DNA of 64,000 bases from an uncultured Flavobacteriaceae bacterium (lineage in GTDB: Bacteria; Bacteroidota; Bacteroidia; Flavobacteriales; Flavobacteriaceae), in contig CANNCM010000001.1 of assembly GCA_947503105.1 (NCBI GenBank), forward strand, positions 310,001 through 374,000, given 5' to 3'. Both the position numbers and the translations under genes were made by a program. The notes below the pieces were generated by a model, which searched no databases, was not told the DNA's origin, and was given only the letters and a program-made list of their open reading frames with translations. Of the stretch, positions 35,997 through 45,027 are shown piece by piece (within the stretch, counting starts at the first letter, position 1; every line of letters begins with the position of its first letter).

Positions 35997-36626
35997 ATGG
36001 AATTTTTTGGAATCCCCTTTTTTGATGATGATGTTTATAAAATGATGCTACGTCTAGGTATTAATATGTTTTACCTCACTGCCATCATTCGGCTATCGTA
36101 TTACCATTTTTCAAAAAAAACAGAATATTTATTCACCTTTTATCTGGTTGGTGTTATGGTGTTTTTCTTGTGTTTTACGCTCAAAAAATACGAACTAGAT
36201 TTAGGCTTAGCTCTTGGTCTGTTTGCTATTTTTGGAATTCTTAGATACCGTACAGAGCCTTTGAAAGTTAGAGAAATGACCTATTTGTTTGTGGTTTTAG
36301 GGGTGTCTGTAATGAATGCGCTTTCCAATAAAAAAATGAGTTTTATAGAAATTATTACGGCCAATACTTTCATTTTTGTGGTCATATTTTATCTAGACCG
36401 TTATTGGAGCTTACAAAGAATAACGCCAAAAGAAAAAATTGCACCAAAAGATTTCGGCACACAAGATATTATATATAATTCACTAGAAAATATAAAACCA
36501 AAACAAAACAATTTACTGCGAGAGGAGCTAGAAAATTCCCTAGGAGTTGAAATTTTAAAACTTGATATTGGTGAAGTGGACTTTGAAAAACAAACCGTCA
36601 AAATAAAAATTCGTTACAAGAAATGA
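35997..36626 (+). CDS. DUF4956 membrane protein
   Basis: A 209-residue protein of the DUF4956 family. It has four or five hydrophobic helices in the first 135 residues, with the conserved stretch LGLALGLFAIFGILRYRTEPLKVREM (about 70-95) that typifies the family. A cytosolic C-terminal domain (about 140-209) ends in alternating charged strands. DUF4956 genes are often found near CotH or VTC-type polyphosphate genes; none is here. It overlaps a DUF2490 gene by four bases, suggesting translational coupling and a joint role in the envelope. Confidence 0.85.
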   Translation: MEFFGIPFFDDDVYKMMLRLGINMFYLTAIIRLSYYHFSKKTEYLFTFYLVGVMVFFLCFTLKKYELDLGLALGLFAIFGILRYRTEPLKVREMTYLFVVLGVSVMNALSNKKMSFIEIITANTFIFVVIFYLDRYWSLQRITPKEKIAPKDFGTQDIIYNSLENIKPKQNNLLREELENSLGVEILKLDIGEVDFEKQTVKIKIRYKK

Positions 36627-37342
36627 CAATGAAATCTCAATTATATCGCTTATTATTGGTTACACTCTTTATATCACAAATCTTGCCTCTGAAAGTTTTT
36701 GGCCAAGAAAATACCGATTTAGAAGGATGGTCAGCAGTTGAACTTGATATTAAGGCCACAGAAAAACTGTCTTTCTCTATTTCGGAACATTTAAGATTGC
36801 GTAATGATATTACGACCACCAAAAATTACTTTACACAAATTAAAGTAAATTATGAAGTTTTTAAAAACTTTGATATTGGTGGTGGTGTACGTTACATCAC
36901 AAGAAATGATGATGTTGGAAACAAACAGGGTCTTGAGTCTTTTTTTAGATATCAGTTTGATGCCCGTTTTAAATATAAAATAGAAAAAGTTTCTGTTTTA
37001 TTACGTTTGAGATATCAGAACAAAAACCAGCTTGGTTTTTCTGAAAACGAAGGAGATGTCCACAAAGAACAGCTGCGTTTCCGAATAGGATTAGGTTATA
37101 AAATAAAACCCATCAAATTAAACTTAAGACTCTTTGGTGAACTTTTCAATGAGACAAAAAGCGTCAATTCTGAAGGAGGATTTAATAGACACCGTTATAC
37201 ATTTAGAATTTCTAGAAAATTCAAAAATGTAGGAACTTTTGCGTTATTTTTTGCAAAACAAGACGATACCTTTGAAGACATTACATCTGACAAATCTATC
37301 CTTGGGTTTAAATACAGCTATGCTATTGATTTTACGAAATAG
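36623..37342 (+). CDS. DUF2490 outer membrane barrel-like protein
   Basis: A 239-residue protein with a signal peptide (about 1-27, ending FGQE) and a body of amphipathic strands, such as FDIGGGVRYITRND, FRYQFDARFKYKIEKVSVLLRLRYQNK and LGYKIKPIKLNLRLFGELFNE. This is the DUF2490 type, predicted to form a small outer membrane barrel. Its start (ATGACAATG) overlaps the DUF4956 stop by four bases. The function is unknown; a channel or an anchoring partner for the DUF4956 protein is an inference. Confidence 0.85.
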   Translation: MTMKSQLYRLLLVTLFISQILPLKVFGQENTDLEGWSAVELDIKATEKLSFSISEHLRLRNDITTTKNYFTQIKVNYEVFKNFDIGGGVRYITRNDDVGNKQGLESFFRYQFDARFKYKIEKVSVLLRLRYQNKNQLGFSENEGDVHKEQLRFRIGLGYKIKPIKLNLRLFGELFNETKSVNSEGGFNRHRYTFRISRKFKNVGTFALFFAKQDDTFEDITSDKSILGFKYSYAIDFTK

Positions 37343-37348
37343 AGATAA

Positions 37349-38617
37349 TTAATCATTATTTTCGTGAGCTTCTAAATCACTTTCTAAATCTAATTTTCGG
37401 AAACTTGGAGAAACAAGGCCTGTTGTTATAACAGTAATTAATGTCATTGTTCCACCAAAAACTACCGCGGTAACAGTTCCCATAAGTTTTGCTGTTAGGC
37501 CGCTTTCAAAAGCACCCAATTCGTTGGATGATCCTACAAACATAGAATTTACTGAAGACACCCGCCCACGCATATGATCTGGAGTTTTGAGCTGTAAAAT
37601 GGTTTGTCGAATCACCATAGAAACGCCATCGGTAACACCACTAAAGAAAAGTGCAACAACAGAAATCCAGAATATAGACGATACTCCAAATACAATGATA
37701 CAAACCCCAAATCCAAAGACTGCCCCCAATAATTTCAACCCTGCGTTTTTACTAATTGGGATATAGGCAGTGGTTAACATTGTAAGAAAAGCGCCCACAG
37801 CAGGTGCAGCACGTAGTATTCCAAAACCTTCTGAACCTACTTTCAAAATATCCTGTGCGAAAATGGGCAATAGCGCGACAGCGCCACCAAAAAGAACCGC
37901 AATCATATCTAGTGTTAAGGCTCCTAAAATCGCTTTTGTTTTAAACACAAATCGAACCCCTTCTTTTAAGCTTTGTAGTACAGGCTCTCCAATTTTTGGA
38001 TTTAATACTGGTTTTTTTGATATCAATAAGCCCAAAAGAAAAGCGAAAACAACTAACATAAATACAATACAAAGCGACCAATGGACGCCAATCCAATTTA
38101 TGGTAAATCCTGCGACTGCAGGGCCTAAGATATAAGCCATTTGCCATGTAGAACTACTCCATGTCGCCGCATTTGGATATGCTTTTTTAGGAACAATAAG
38201 CGCTACTAATGAAAAAATCGTGGGGCCAAAAAATGCACGTAACAATCCTCCAAAAAATACAAAAGCATAAATAGCATATAAAATAGATGAGGAACTCCAA
38301 GAACTTGAAACGGAATCGTCGGAGAGAAAAAATAACCCAAAACTGATCAAAGAAAATAAAGCAATACACCACAAAAATAAGTTGCGTTTTTCTCTTTGAT
38401 CTACAATGTGTCCTGCAAACAAGGCCATACTCAAGGCAGGAATAATTTCCATCAATCCTATAATCCCCAAGGACAGAGGGTCTTTTGTTAGAGAATAAAC
38501 TTGCCACTCGATGACAATAAACTGCATGGACCACGCAAAAACTAAGACAAAGCGCAACAAAAGAAAAATATTAAATTCCTTGAATCTTAAAGCAGCATAA
38601 GGATCTTTTTTGGCCAT
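37349..38617 (-). CDS. MFS transporter
   Basis: A 422-residue inner membrane protein with twelve helices. MFS features include GHIVDQREKRN in the loop after TM2 and DHMRGRVSSVNSMFVG in the loop between the halves. It belongs to the EntS-like/MFS_3 group, often siderophore or drug exporters. It is the last gene of the osmC-recJ-MFS operon, starting three bases after the recJ stop. The substrate is unknown. Confidence 0.9.
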   Translation of the reverse strand: MAKKDPYAALRFKEFNIFLLLRFVLVFAWSMQFIVIEWQVYSLTKDPLSLGIIGLMEIIPALSMALFAGHIVDQREKRNLFLWCIALFSLISFGLFFLSDDSVSSSWSSSSILYAIYAFVFFGGLLRAFFGPTIFSLVALIVPKKAYPNAATWSSSTWQMAYILGPAVAGFTINWIGVHWSLCIVFMLVVFAFLLGLLISKKPVLNPKIGEPVLQSLKEGVRFVFKTKAILGALTLDMIAVLFGGAVALLPIFAQDILKVGSEGFGILRAAPAVGAFLTMLTTAYIPISKNAGLKLLGAVFGFGVCIIVFGVSSIFWISVVALFFSGVTDGVSMVIRQTILQLKTPDHMRGRVSSVNSMFVGSSNELGAFESGLTAKLMGTVTAVVFGGTMTLITVITTGLVSPSFRKLDLESDLEAHENND

Positions 38618-38620
38618 ACT

Positions 38621-40312
38621 TTAGGGTTTAATGTCTTTCAGTTTGAGCTGTAAACTTACGCGACCATTCCACTCATTTTCGTCAATTGAATAGGCAATTT
38701 TAAATGGCGTTTTATTTTTTATGACTTCTAATTGATCTCCTAGACCAAAACCAATACAATTGATTGTTGGACTATTGTTTTGAGATATTGATAGTTTTAG
38801 ATGTTTATCCTCTTGTCCTACACATTTCCCATATCCAGAATCCATCACAGCTGAAGTCATAAAAACTGGCGACATGTTTTGTGGACCAAAAGGTGCAAAT
38901 TGTTTAAGAATTCTATAAAATTTTGGAGTGATGTCTGTTATGCTTAATTCAAGATCGATAAGGACCTCTGGAGTGGTCAAATGAGACGGAATACTTTGAG
39001 ACACTTCCTTTTCAAATGCTTGTTTAAAAAGTTCATAATTTTCTTCTTTAATGGTTAATCCTGCAGCATATTTATGGCCTCCAAATTGTTCAATATATGC
39101 GCTACAATGTTGAAGGGCTTTATAGACATCAAATCCGCGAACAGATCGGGCAGAGGCAGCTAAGAAATCGCCACTTTTTGTAAATACTAAAGTTGGCCGA
39201 TAGTAGGTCTCTATCAATCTTGAGGCCACAATTCCAATCACGCCTTTATTCCATGAAGGATCATAAACTACTGTTGTAGAGTGATCAAACTCATCCAATT
39301 CTTCGATTTGATGCAGTGCTTCTTTTGTAATGTCCTGATCTAAAGTTCTTCGAGTGGTATTAAAAAGCTCTATTTCTTTTGCAGCAATTTCGGCCTGTTT
39401 AATATTGTTTTCCTTGAGCAATGCAACAGCATAATTTCCATGTTTCATTCGCCCTGCAGCATTAATTCTTGGGGCGATAACAAAAACCACATCGGAAATG
39501 GTTAATGTTTCCTTTTTTATATTTTGAATCAAAGCCTGAAAACCAGGTCGAGGATCAGAATTGATGACCTCTATTCCGTGATATGCTAAAATTCTATTTT
39601 CTCCAATAACTGGAACAATATCAGCGCCAATTGCAGTAGCTACCAAATCTAAATAAGGTATTAAGTCTTCTATCGTTTCACCATGTTTTTGGCCTAAAGC
39701 TTGAATCAATTTGAATCCAACACCACAACCACATAGCTCTTTAAAAGGGTAATTACAATCGGATCTTTTGGGGTCGAGAACAGCAACTGCATTTGGAATA
39801 TTTTCGCCAGGTAAATGATGATCACATATTATAAAATCGAGCCCTTTGTCTTTGGCATATTGAACTTTATCTATTGCTTTTACACCACAATCTAAGGCAA
39901 TAATAAGATCAAAATTATGATCAAGCGCATAGTCTATCCCTTTGTATGAAATGCCATAACCCTCTTCAAATCTGTCGGGGATATAGGTAGAAATTTGTGT
40001 GCTTTTTGATTCGAGATAAGTGGCCATTAGTGCAACAGAAGTTGTTCCATCAACATCGTAATCTCCATAAACCAAAATACGTTCATTATTGGCCAAGGCC
40101 TGCTCTATTCTTCCAACAGCTTTGTCCATGTCTTTCATCAAAAAAGGATCATGTAGATCTTTCAACTGAGGTCTAAAAAATGTTTTGGCTTGCTCAAAAG
40201 TTGTGATGCCCCGCTGAACCAACAAGGCAGCAATCGGATAGTCCACCCCAAGTGCTTTTGCTAAGGTTTTGGTGGTATTAATATCGGAAGATGGCTTTAG
40301 CGTCCAACGCAT
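38621..40312 (-). CDS. recJ: Single-stranded-DNA-specific exonuclease RecJ
   Basis: 5'-3' exonuclease for recombination and repair. The 563-residue protein has the DHH-family motifs: YGDYDVDGTTS (metal-binding Asp residues, about 81-91), ALDCGVK, CDHHLPG (the DHH motif) and PRINAAGRM. The DHHA1 part (GGHKYAAGL) and the OB-fold follow to the C-terminus. It abuts the osmC-like gene (adjacent bases) and the MFS gene (three bases), so they form one operon. Confidence 0.96.
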   Translation of the reverse strand: MRWTLKPSSDINTTKTLAKALGVDYPIAALLVQRGITTFEQAKTFFRPQLKDLHDPFLMKDMDKAVGRIEQALANNERILVYGDYDVDGTTSVALMATYLESKSTQISTYIPDRFEEGYGISYKGIDYALDHNFDLIIALDCGVKAIDKVQYAKDKGLDFIICDHHLPGENIPNAVAVLDPKRSDCNYPFKELCGCGVGFKLIQALGQKHGETIEDLIPYLDLVATAIGADIVPVIGENRILAYHGIEVINSDPRPGFQALIQNIKKETLTISDVVFVIAPRINAAGRMKHGNYAVALLKENNIKQAEIAAKEIELFNTTRRTLDQDITKEALHQIEELDEFDHSTTVVYDPSWNKGVIGIVASRLIETYYRPTLVFTKSGDFLAASARSVRGFDVYKALQHCSAYIEQFGGHKYAAGLTIKEENYELFKQAFEKEVSQSIPSHLTTPEVLIDLELSITDITPKFYRILKQFAPFGPQNMSPVFMTSAVMDSGYGKCVGQEDKHLKLSISQNNSPTINCIGFGLGDQLEVIKNKTPFKIAYSIDENEWNGRVSLQLKLKDIKP

Positions 40313-40738
40313 TTATGGTTGAGTATTATAATGAGTTTGAGTATGTATTGTGGCAAACTTGCGAAACATTTCCATCACGCCACAATATTTTTCTACAGAA
40401 AGCTGGACTGCTCTATTGCATTTTTTTTGATCTATATGAGGGCCAGAAAAATAATAATTGACACGAACCGTGTGGTAATATTTTGGATGTTCTTCTGTAA
40501 GTTCTCCCTCCACATCAATCTGTAAATTATAATCTGTTATTTTCATTTTTTTGAGAATATCAACAATATCAATTCCTGAACAGCCTGCCAATGAAGAAAG
40601 CATCATTGCTTTTGGAGATACCCCTTTTTGTTGAGGCACACCCTCTTCGGTAGTATCCATAAGCACATGATTGCCACTCGGATTATCTGAGTCGAAAAGC
40701 ATTCCGCCTTTCCAATGGGTTGTAGTTTTGTGGGCCAT
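40313..40738 (-). CDS. OsmC-family peroxiredoxin-like protein
   Basis: A 141-residue OsmC/Ohr-fold protein with the two active Cys in LAGCSGIDIVDIL (about residue 53) and in KYCGVMEMF (about residue 118). It may reduce organic hydroperoxides with lipoyl or thiol donors. It heads the osmC-recJ-MFS operon and is divergent from the AhpD-like gene, which would also act on peroxide stress. Confidence 0.88.
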   Translation of the reverse strand: MAHKTTTHWKGGMLFDSDNPSGNHVLMDTTEEGVPQQKGVSPKAMMLSSLAGCSGIDIVDILKKMKITDYNLQIDVEGELTEEHPKYYHTVRVNYYFSGPHIDQKKCNRAVQLSVEKYCGVMEMFRKFATIHTQTHYNTQP

Positions 40739-40788
40739 AATAATTTTTGTTTATTGTGAACTCAAAAATACTATTAAAAATTCAAACA

Positions 40789-41379
40789 ATGCCATTAGTT
40801 ACTCCATTAAGCCCAGACCACGATTCTGAAACACAATTGCTTGCAGATTTTTTTAATGAAACTTTAGGGTTTTGCCCAAACTCAGTACTTACAATGCAGC
40901 ATCGTCCAGCTATAAGTAAGGCCTTTATTCATTTAAATAAAGCGGTCATGGCCAATGAAGGCCGGGTTACCTCTGCGCTCAAACGTATGATCGCCTGGGT
41001 AAGTAGCAATGCTACAGGGTGCCGCTATTGTCAAGCACATGCCATTCGAGCAGCAGAGCGTTATGGTGCTGAAAATGAGCAATTAAATAATATCTGGGAC
41101 TACAAAACGCATCCTGCATTTAGTGAAGCAGAACGGGTAGCTTTGGATTTTAGTTTGGCTGCATCAAGGGTTCCAAATGCTGTGGATGAAGATTTAAAAA
41201 AACGATTGTATGAGCATTGGAATGAGGGTGAAATTGTAGAACTATTGGGTGTGATTTCATTATTTGGCTATTTGAACCGCTGGAATGATTCTATGGGAAC
41301 AAGTCTCGAAAATGGTGCTGTAGAAAGTGGCACGAAATACTTAAAAAAACATGGTTGGAATAAAGGTAAGCATGATTAA
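40789..41379 (+). CDS. AhpD-like/carboxymuconolactone decarboxylase-fold protein
   Basis: A 196-residue helical protein of the CMD/AhpD fold. The reactive motif CRYCQAH (Cys-x-x-Cys-x-x-His, about residues 83-89) is that of AhpD-type thiol peroxidases rather than of the decarboxylases. The start at ATG 40789 gives MPLVTPL; the frame also opens from 40747. It is divergent from the OsmC-like gene, so both ends of this 50-base gap may respond to oxidative stress. Confidence 0.88.
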   Translation: MPLVTPLSPDHDSETQLLADFFNETLGFCPNSVLTMQHRPAISKAFIHLNKAVMANEGRVTSALKRMIAWVSSNATGCRYCQAHAIRAAERYGAENEQLNNIWDYKTHPAFSEAERVALDFSLAASRVPNAVDEDLKKRLYEHWNEGEIVELLGVISLFGYLNRWNDSMGTSLENGAVESGTKYLKKHGWNKGKHD

Positions 41380-41390
41380 CTTCATCCTGT

Positions 41391-42056
41391 CTAACAACCA
41401 GAAATTACAATTACAATTTCTCCTTTTGCTGGCTTAGCAGTGTAATAATTCAATATGTCTTTTGCTGTTCCGCGCTTTGTTTCTTCAAAAAGTTTGGTGA
41501 GTTCTCTTGAAATTGAAAGCTGACGCTCTTCTCCAAAAAATTCACAAATTTGAGCCAACGTTTTTAATACTTTATGAGGGCTTTCGTAAAGTACGATTGT
41601 TCTTTGTTCTTGAGCTAAAACTTTTAGTCGGGCTTGACGCCCTTTTTTTATGGGTAAAAACCCCTCAAAAATAAAGCGGTCATTTGGTAAGCCAGAATTG
41701 ACAAGTGCTGGAACAAAAGCGGTTGCGCCTGGCAAACATTCAACAGGGATGTTGTGTGCTATACAGGCTCTTGTTAGCAAAAATCCAGGATCGGAAATGG
41801 CTGGTGTGCCTGCGTCGCTAATCAAAGCGATTTGTATGCCGTTTGTGAGTTTTTTTAAAATTCCATCAAGAGTTTTATGTTCATTGTGCATATGATGTGA
41901 CTGCATGGGCGTAGAAATCTCATAATGCTTGAGCAGCTTTCCAGATGTTCTTGTGTCTTCGGCCAAAATCAAATCGACATTTTTTAGCGTAGAAATAGCA
42001 CGAAGCGTGATGTCTTCTAGGTTTCCAATGGGTGTGGGTACAATGAATAATTTCAT
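41391..42056 (-). CDS. rsmI: 16S rRNA C1402 2'-O-methyltransferase
   Basis: It methylates the ribose of C1402 in 16S rRNA with S-adenosylmethionine. The 221-residue tetrapyrrole-methylase-fold protein has MKLFIVPTPIGNLEDIT at the N-terminus, LILAEDTR, LISDAGTPAISDPG and VECLPGATAF, all RsmI marks. The start at 42056 fits the family and a -7 element 18 bases upstream; the longer reading to 42104 is unlikely. It is convergent with the AhpD-like gene, 11 bases away. Confidence 0.95.
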   Translation of the reverse strand: MKLFIVPTPIGNLEDITLRAISTLKNVDLILAEDTRTSGKLLKHYEISTPMQSHHMHNEHKTLDGILKKLTNGIQIALISDAGTPAISDPGFLLTRACIAHNIPVECLPGATAFVPALVNSGLPNDRFIFEGFLPIKKGRQARLKVLAQEQRTIVLYESPHKVLKTLAQICEFFGEERQLSISRELTKLFEETKRGTAKDILNYYTAKPAKGEIVIVISGC

Positions 42057-42073
42057 GGATTGTCGTTTGACTT

Positions 42074-42081
42074 CAAAGGTA
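42074..42081 (-). promoter_or_regulatory. -7 promoter element for rsmI
   Basis: TACCTTTG on the minus strand, an exact TAnnTTTG match 18 bases before the ATG at 42056. Confidence 0.5.
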
Positions 42082-42218
42082 CAATGTTTTGGTTCTTTTT
42101 GCATAAAATTATATCATCAATGGTAAATCATAAAAAGTAGATAAACTACAATTTGTAAGTTCTATAAATTATTTTAAGTTTACAGTATCAAAATGAGCCC
42201 AACCCAAATTTACTAACT

Positions 42219-43025
42219 ATGGAAAAATACCTAGAAAAAGCAAAAACAATTTTAATTGAATACGGCCCAAACGTAATTTACGCCTTAGGGTTATTGATTG
42301 TTGGATTATTTATCATAAAAAGAGTCGTCCGCTTTGCCAAAAAAATAATGACTTCTCGAAATGTAGATATCACTCTTCAAACTTTTCTCAGCACTATGAT
42401 TGGTGTTGGCCTAAAACTATTACTAATTATAGCGGTCGTCTCAAAACTTGGAATTGACACAACTGCAATTGCTGCAGCTTTGGCCGCTGCTAGTTTGGGC
42501 GTTGGATTAGCGCTTCAAGGCGCTTTGTCTAATCTTGCTGGTGGAGTGCTAATTATCATTTTTAAACCTTTTAAAATTGGAGATCTTGTTGAAGCCCATG
42601 ACGAAATTGGTGTTGTGAAAGATATTACTATTTTCACGACTCAAATTGTAACCCCCGACAATAAGCGTGTTATCATTCCAAACGGAACATTAGCAAATAG
42701 TAATATCATTAATTTTTCTTCTGAAGGAAAACTTCGTGTAGATCTGACTATTGGAGTGGGTTATGACGAAGACATAAAGGAAACCAAATCGGTGTTGTTG
42801 AACGTTTTAAAACAAAACGATAAGGTCTTGAAGCATCCTCAGCCAACTGTTGATGTTGAAGCACTTGCAGACAGTTCAGTAAACTTTGCCGTTCGGCCGT
42901 GGTGCAAGGTAGAAGACTACTGGAGTGTTTATTTTGGGGTTACCGAAAATTGCAAATTAGCTCTTGACAAAGCTGGTATCGAAATTCCCTATCCTCATGC
43001 TGTTGAAATCCAAAAACAAGCTTAA
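42219..43025 (+). CDS. mscS: MscS-type mechanosensitive ion channel
   Basis: A 268-residue channel that opens when membrane tension rises during osmotic downshock. It has three helices: two near the N-terminus, then the pore helix TM3 with the Ala/Gly-packed ALAAASLGVGLALQGALSN (about 86-105). The family motif FKPFKIGDLVE follows, then the beta domain (GVVKDITIFTTQIVTPDNKRVIIPNG) and an alpha/beta C-terminal domain. It matches the size of E. coli MscS (286). Its stop overlaps the convergent tsaB stop by a few bases. Confidence 0.95.
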   Translation: MEKYLEKAKTILIEYGPNVIYALGLLIVGLFIIKRVVRFAKKIMTSRNVDITLQTFLSTMIGVGLKLLLIIAVVSKLGIDTTAIAAALAAASLGVGLALQGALSNLAGGVLIIIFKPFKIGDLVEAHDEIGVVKDITIFTTQIVTPDNKRVIIPNGTLANSNIINFSSEGKLRVDLTIGVGYDEDIKETKSVLLNVLKQNDKVLKHPQPTVDVEALADSSVNFAVRPWCKVEDYWSVYFGVTENCKLALDKAGIEIPYPHAVEIQKQA

Positions 43026-43693
43026 TTTTTATTTGATGGAATTGCGATAAAGTCTTTTAAATAGAAAGGTTCAAAATAGGCAACATCTTCAAAATCTTGT
43101 ACTTGAAATTTATTGAAAGATAAACTACACATTTGCGCTGCAGATGGCAATTGAGAATCAAAATTGGCATTAGGATGATGAAGTATTGTTTTGGTTTTTT
43201 CTACGCCATTGCCAATAAAATAAATTGGATGATTCTGTAAAAGATCAAAGTATGAATTTTCATTCAATATTTTAGCAACGGTAGGCACTATGCAATTATA
43301 GTTACTATCAAATACAGAGGCATACACTTCCATCCTACGAGCATCGAGCATAGCGATGATATACCCCTTTTGAATTTGTGTCTTATGTGCTAGGGCCTCT
43401 AGCGTTGGAATGCTTATTAAAGGAATGTCTAGCGCAAAACAAAGCCCTTTGACAGCGGAAACTCCTATACGCAGGCCTGTGTAGGACCCAGGGCCTTTAC
43501 TCACCGCTACAGCGGATAATTCAGACTTTGAAATCTTCCCCTCACTTAAAACCTCATCAATATATACATGAAGACGTTCTGCATGAGAATAGTTTAGGCT
43601 ATTGTCTTCTTTTAAACACATAAGCTCTCCATCTTTTGAAAGTGCAACGGAGCAATTGGTGGTAGAGGTTTCTATGTTTAGAATGTATGTCAT
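43022..43693 (-). CDS. tsaB: tRNA threonylcarbamoyladenosine biosynthesis protein TsaB
   Basis: Partner of TsaD and TsaE in making t6A37 of tRNAs. The 223-residue ASKHA-fold protein has ILNIETSTTNCSVAL at the start, the SKGPGSYTGLRIG motif (about 68-80) and AMLDARRMEVYASVF. It lacks the metal-binding His of TsaD. It starts one base after the TolC-like gene stop and is thus the last gene of the ABC export operon, an unusual position for a housekeeping gene. Confidence 0.95.
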   Translation of the reverse strand: MTYILNIETSTTNCSVALSKDGELMCLKEDNSLNYSHAERLHVYIDEVLSEGKISKSELSAVAVSKGPGSYTGLRIGVSAVKGLCFALDIPLISIPTLEALAHKTQIQKGYIIAMLDARRMEVYASVFDSNYNCIVPTVAKILNENSYFDLLQNHPIYFIGNGVEKTKTILHHPNANFDSQLPSAAQMCSLSFNKFQVQDFEDVAYFEPFYLKDFIAIPSNKN

Positions 43694-43694
43694 T

Positions 43695-45008
43695 TTACAA
43701 TACTAGTGATTTTCCGAGATAAAAGTCTAGCACTTTTGTTTTAAAAACAAAATCATATTTGGCTCTCACAAGACTTGATTGTGCATTTACAAGTTGTACT
43801 CTATTTTGTTCTAAATCAAAGGCGTTGAGCGCTCCAATATTATAACGCTGTTGCGCATTTTCAAAAGAAAGTTGCCTGGATGCTACTGATTTTTGAGACG
43901 ATATATACGTTTTTAAAGCGGCTTTGGCATCCATAAAAGCTCTTTGTATATTACTTTCTAAATCTAATTTTGCTTGATCCAAAGCTAGTTTTCTATTCTC
44001 AACCTGAATGGAGGACTTGGCTAAATTTGTTTTGTTTTGATATCTAGAAAAAATAGGAATGTTTAGATTTAAACTGAAACTATGTCCTTTGTTATCATTA
44101 ATTTGTTGAAAAAAGGAATTGGATTTACTAAGGTTAGAAAAATTTGCTCCTGCATTGAGACCATATCCAAAAGTAAGTGTGGGATAAAATCCACTTTTTG
44201 AAATTTTTCTTGACAGCTCCGCAGATTCAATGTTTTTTTCTGCAACCTTAATCTCACTTCTGTTGTTGAAAGCGTGCTCCAAAATAGGTTGTACATCGTC
44301 GTACATCAACGCTTGAGAAGGGGTATCAAGTTTAATGATTTCTACATCGAAGCCCTCAAAAGGAACTTGTAGGACTTGAGATAATGACAAAAGCGCTAAT
44401 GTGTAATTATTTTGTGCAACTGTCAGTTGTTGTTCGTCACTAGCCAGTGTGGCTTCAGAATCAAACACATTGGCTTGTGGTTGTGTGCCTGCCGCTACCA
44501 ACTCTCTTACTTGCTCCAATTGTTCTGTCGAAAACGCAAATTGTGCTTGTGCTATGATTAAGTTTTCTTTGTTTAGTAATACATTCAAATAAGAGTTCAC
44601 AACATTCAAAGCAACATTGTCTTTTATTCGATTGTACTCCTCTTCGTTGGCTTCTTTATTTATTAAAGATTGCTTGTAAATATTTGTATTTCTAAACCCA
44701 TTAAAAATGGTTTGAGAAATGTTGATCCCAAGATTTGTAGAATGAAAAGTTCGATCGACAAAATTGCCATCAAAAACCTCTACATTTCCCAAATTCAAAC
44801 GCTGCGATCCACTCATCGATAGTGAAGGCATAAAATTTCCTTTTGCGGCAATGATATCTTGATCGTTTGTGAGCAAAGAATTTTCACTTTGCTTAACAGA
44901 AATATTATTTTCCAAAGCGTGCTCTACACATGCTTTTAGCGTCCATTTCTTCTGAGCGGAAGCTGCGATTGTACAAAAAGTACAAACTAGGAGTAGTAGG
45001 TGTTTCAT
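43695..45008 (-). CDS. TolC-family outer membrane factor
   Basis: A 437-residue outer membrane duct protein from ATG 45008, with a signal peptide (about 1-18, MKHLLLLVC to ASAQ). The first repeat has WTLKACVEHALENNISVKQ. Long helices alternate with strand segments (NLGINISQTIFNGF, FSLNLNIPIFSRY), in two similar halves as TolC has. The reading from 45050 overlaps the adaptor gene by 23 bases and is unlikely. It completes the MacAB-like export operon. Confidence 0.9.
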   Translation of the reverse strand: MKHLLLLVCTFCTIAASAQKKWTLKACVEHALENNISVKQSENSLLTNDQDIIAAKGNFMPSLSMSGSQRLNLGNVEVFDGNFVDRTFHSTNLGINISQTIFNGFRNTNIYKQSLINKEANEEEYNRIKDNVALNVVNSYLNVLLNKENLIIAQAQFAFSTEQLEQVRELVAAGTQPQANVFDSEATLASDEQQLTVAQNNYTLALLSLSQVLQVPFEGFDVEIIKLDTPSQALMYDDVQPILEHAFNNRSEIKVAEKNIESAELSRKISKSGFYPTLTFGYGLNAGANFSNLSKSNSFFQQINDNKGHSFSLNLNIPIFSRYQNKTNLAKSSIQVENRKLALDQAKLDLESNIQRAFMDAKAALKTYISSQKSVASRQLSFENAQQRYNIGALNAFDLEQNRVQLVNAQSSLVRAKYDFVFKTKVLDFYLGKSLVL

Positions 45009-45027
45009 TATTTTTTTGGTTTGAATA

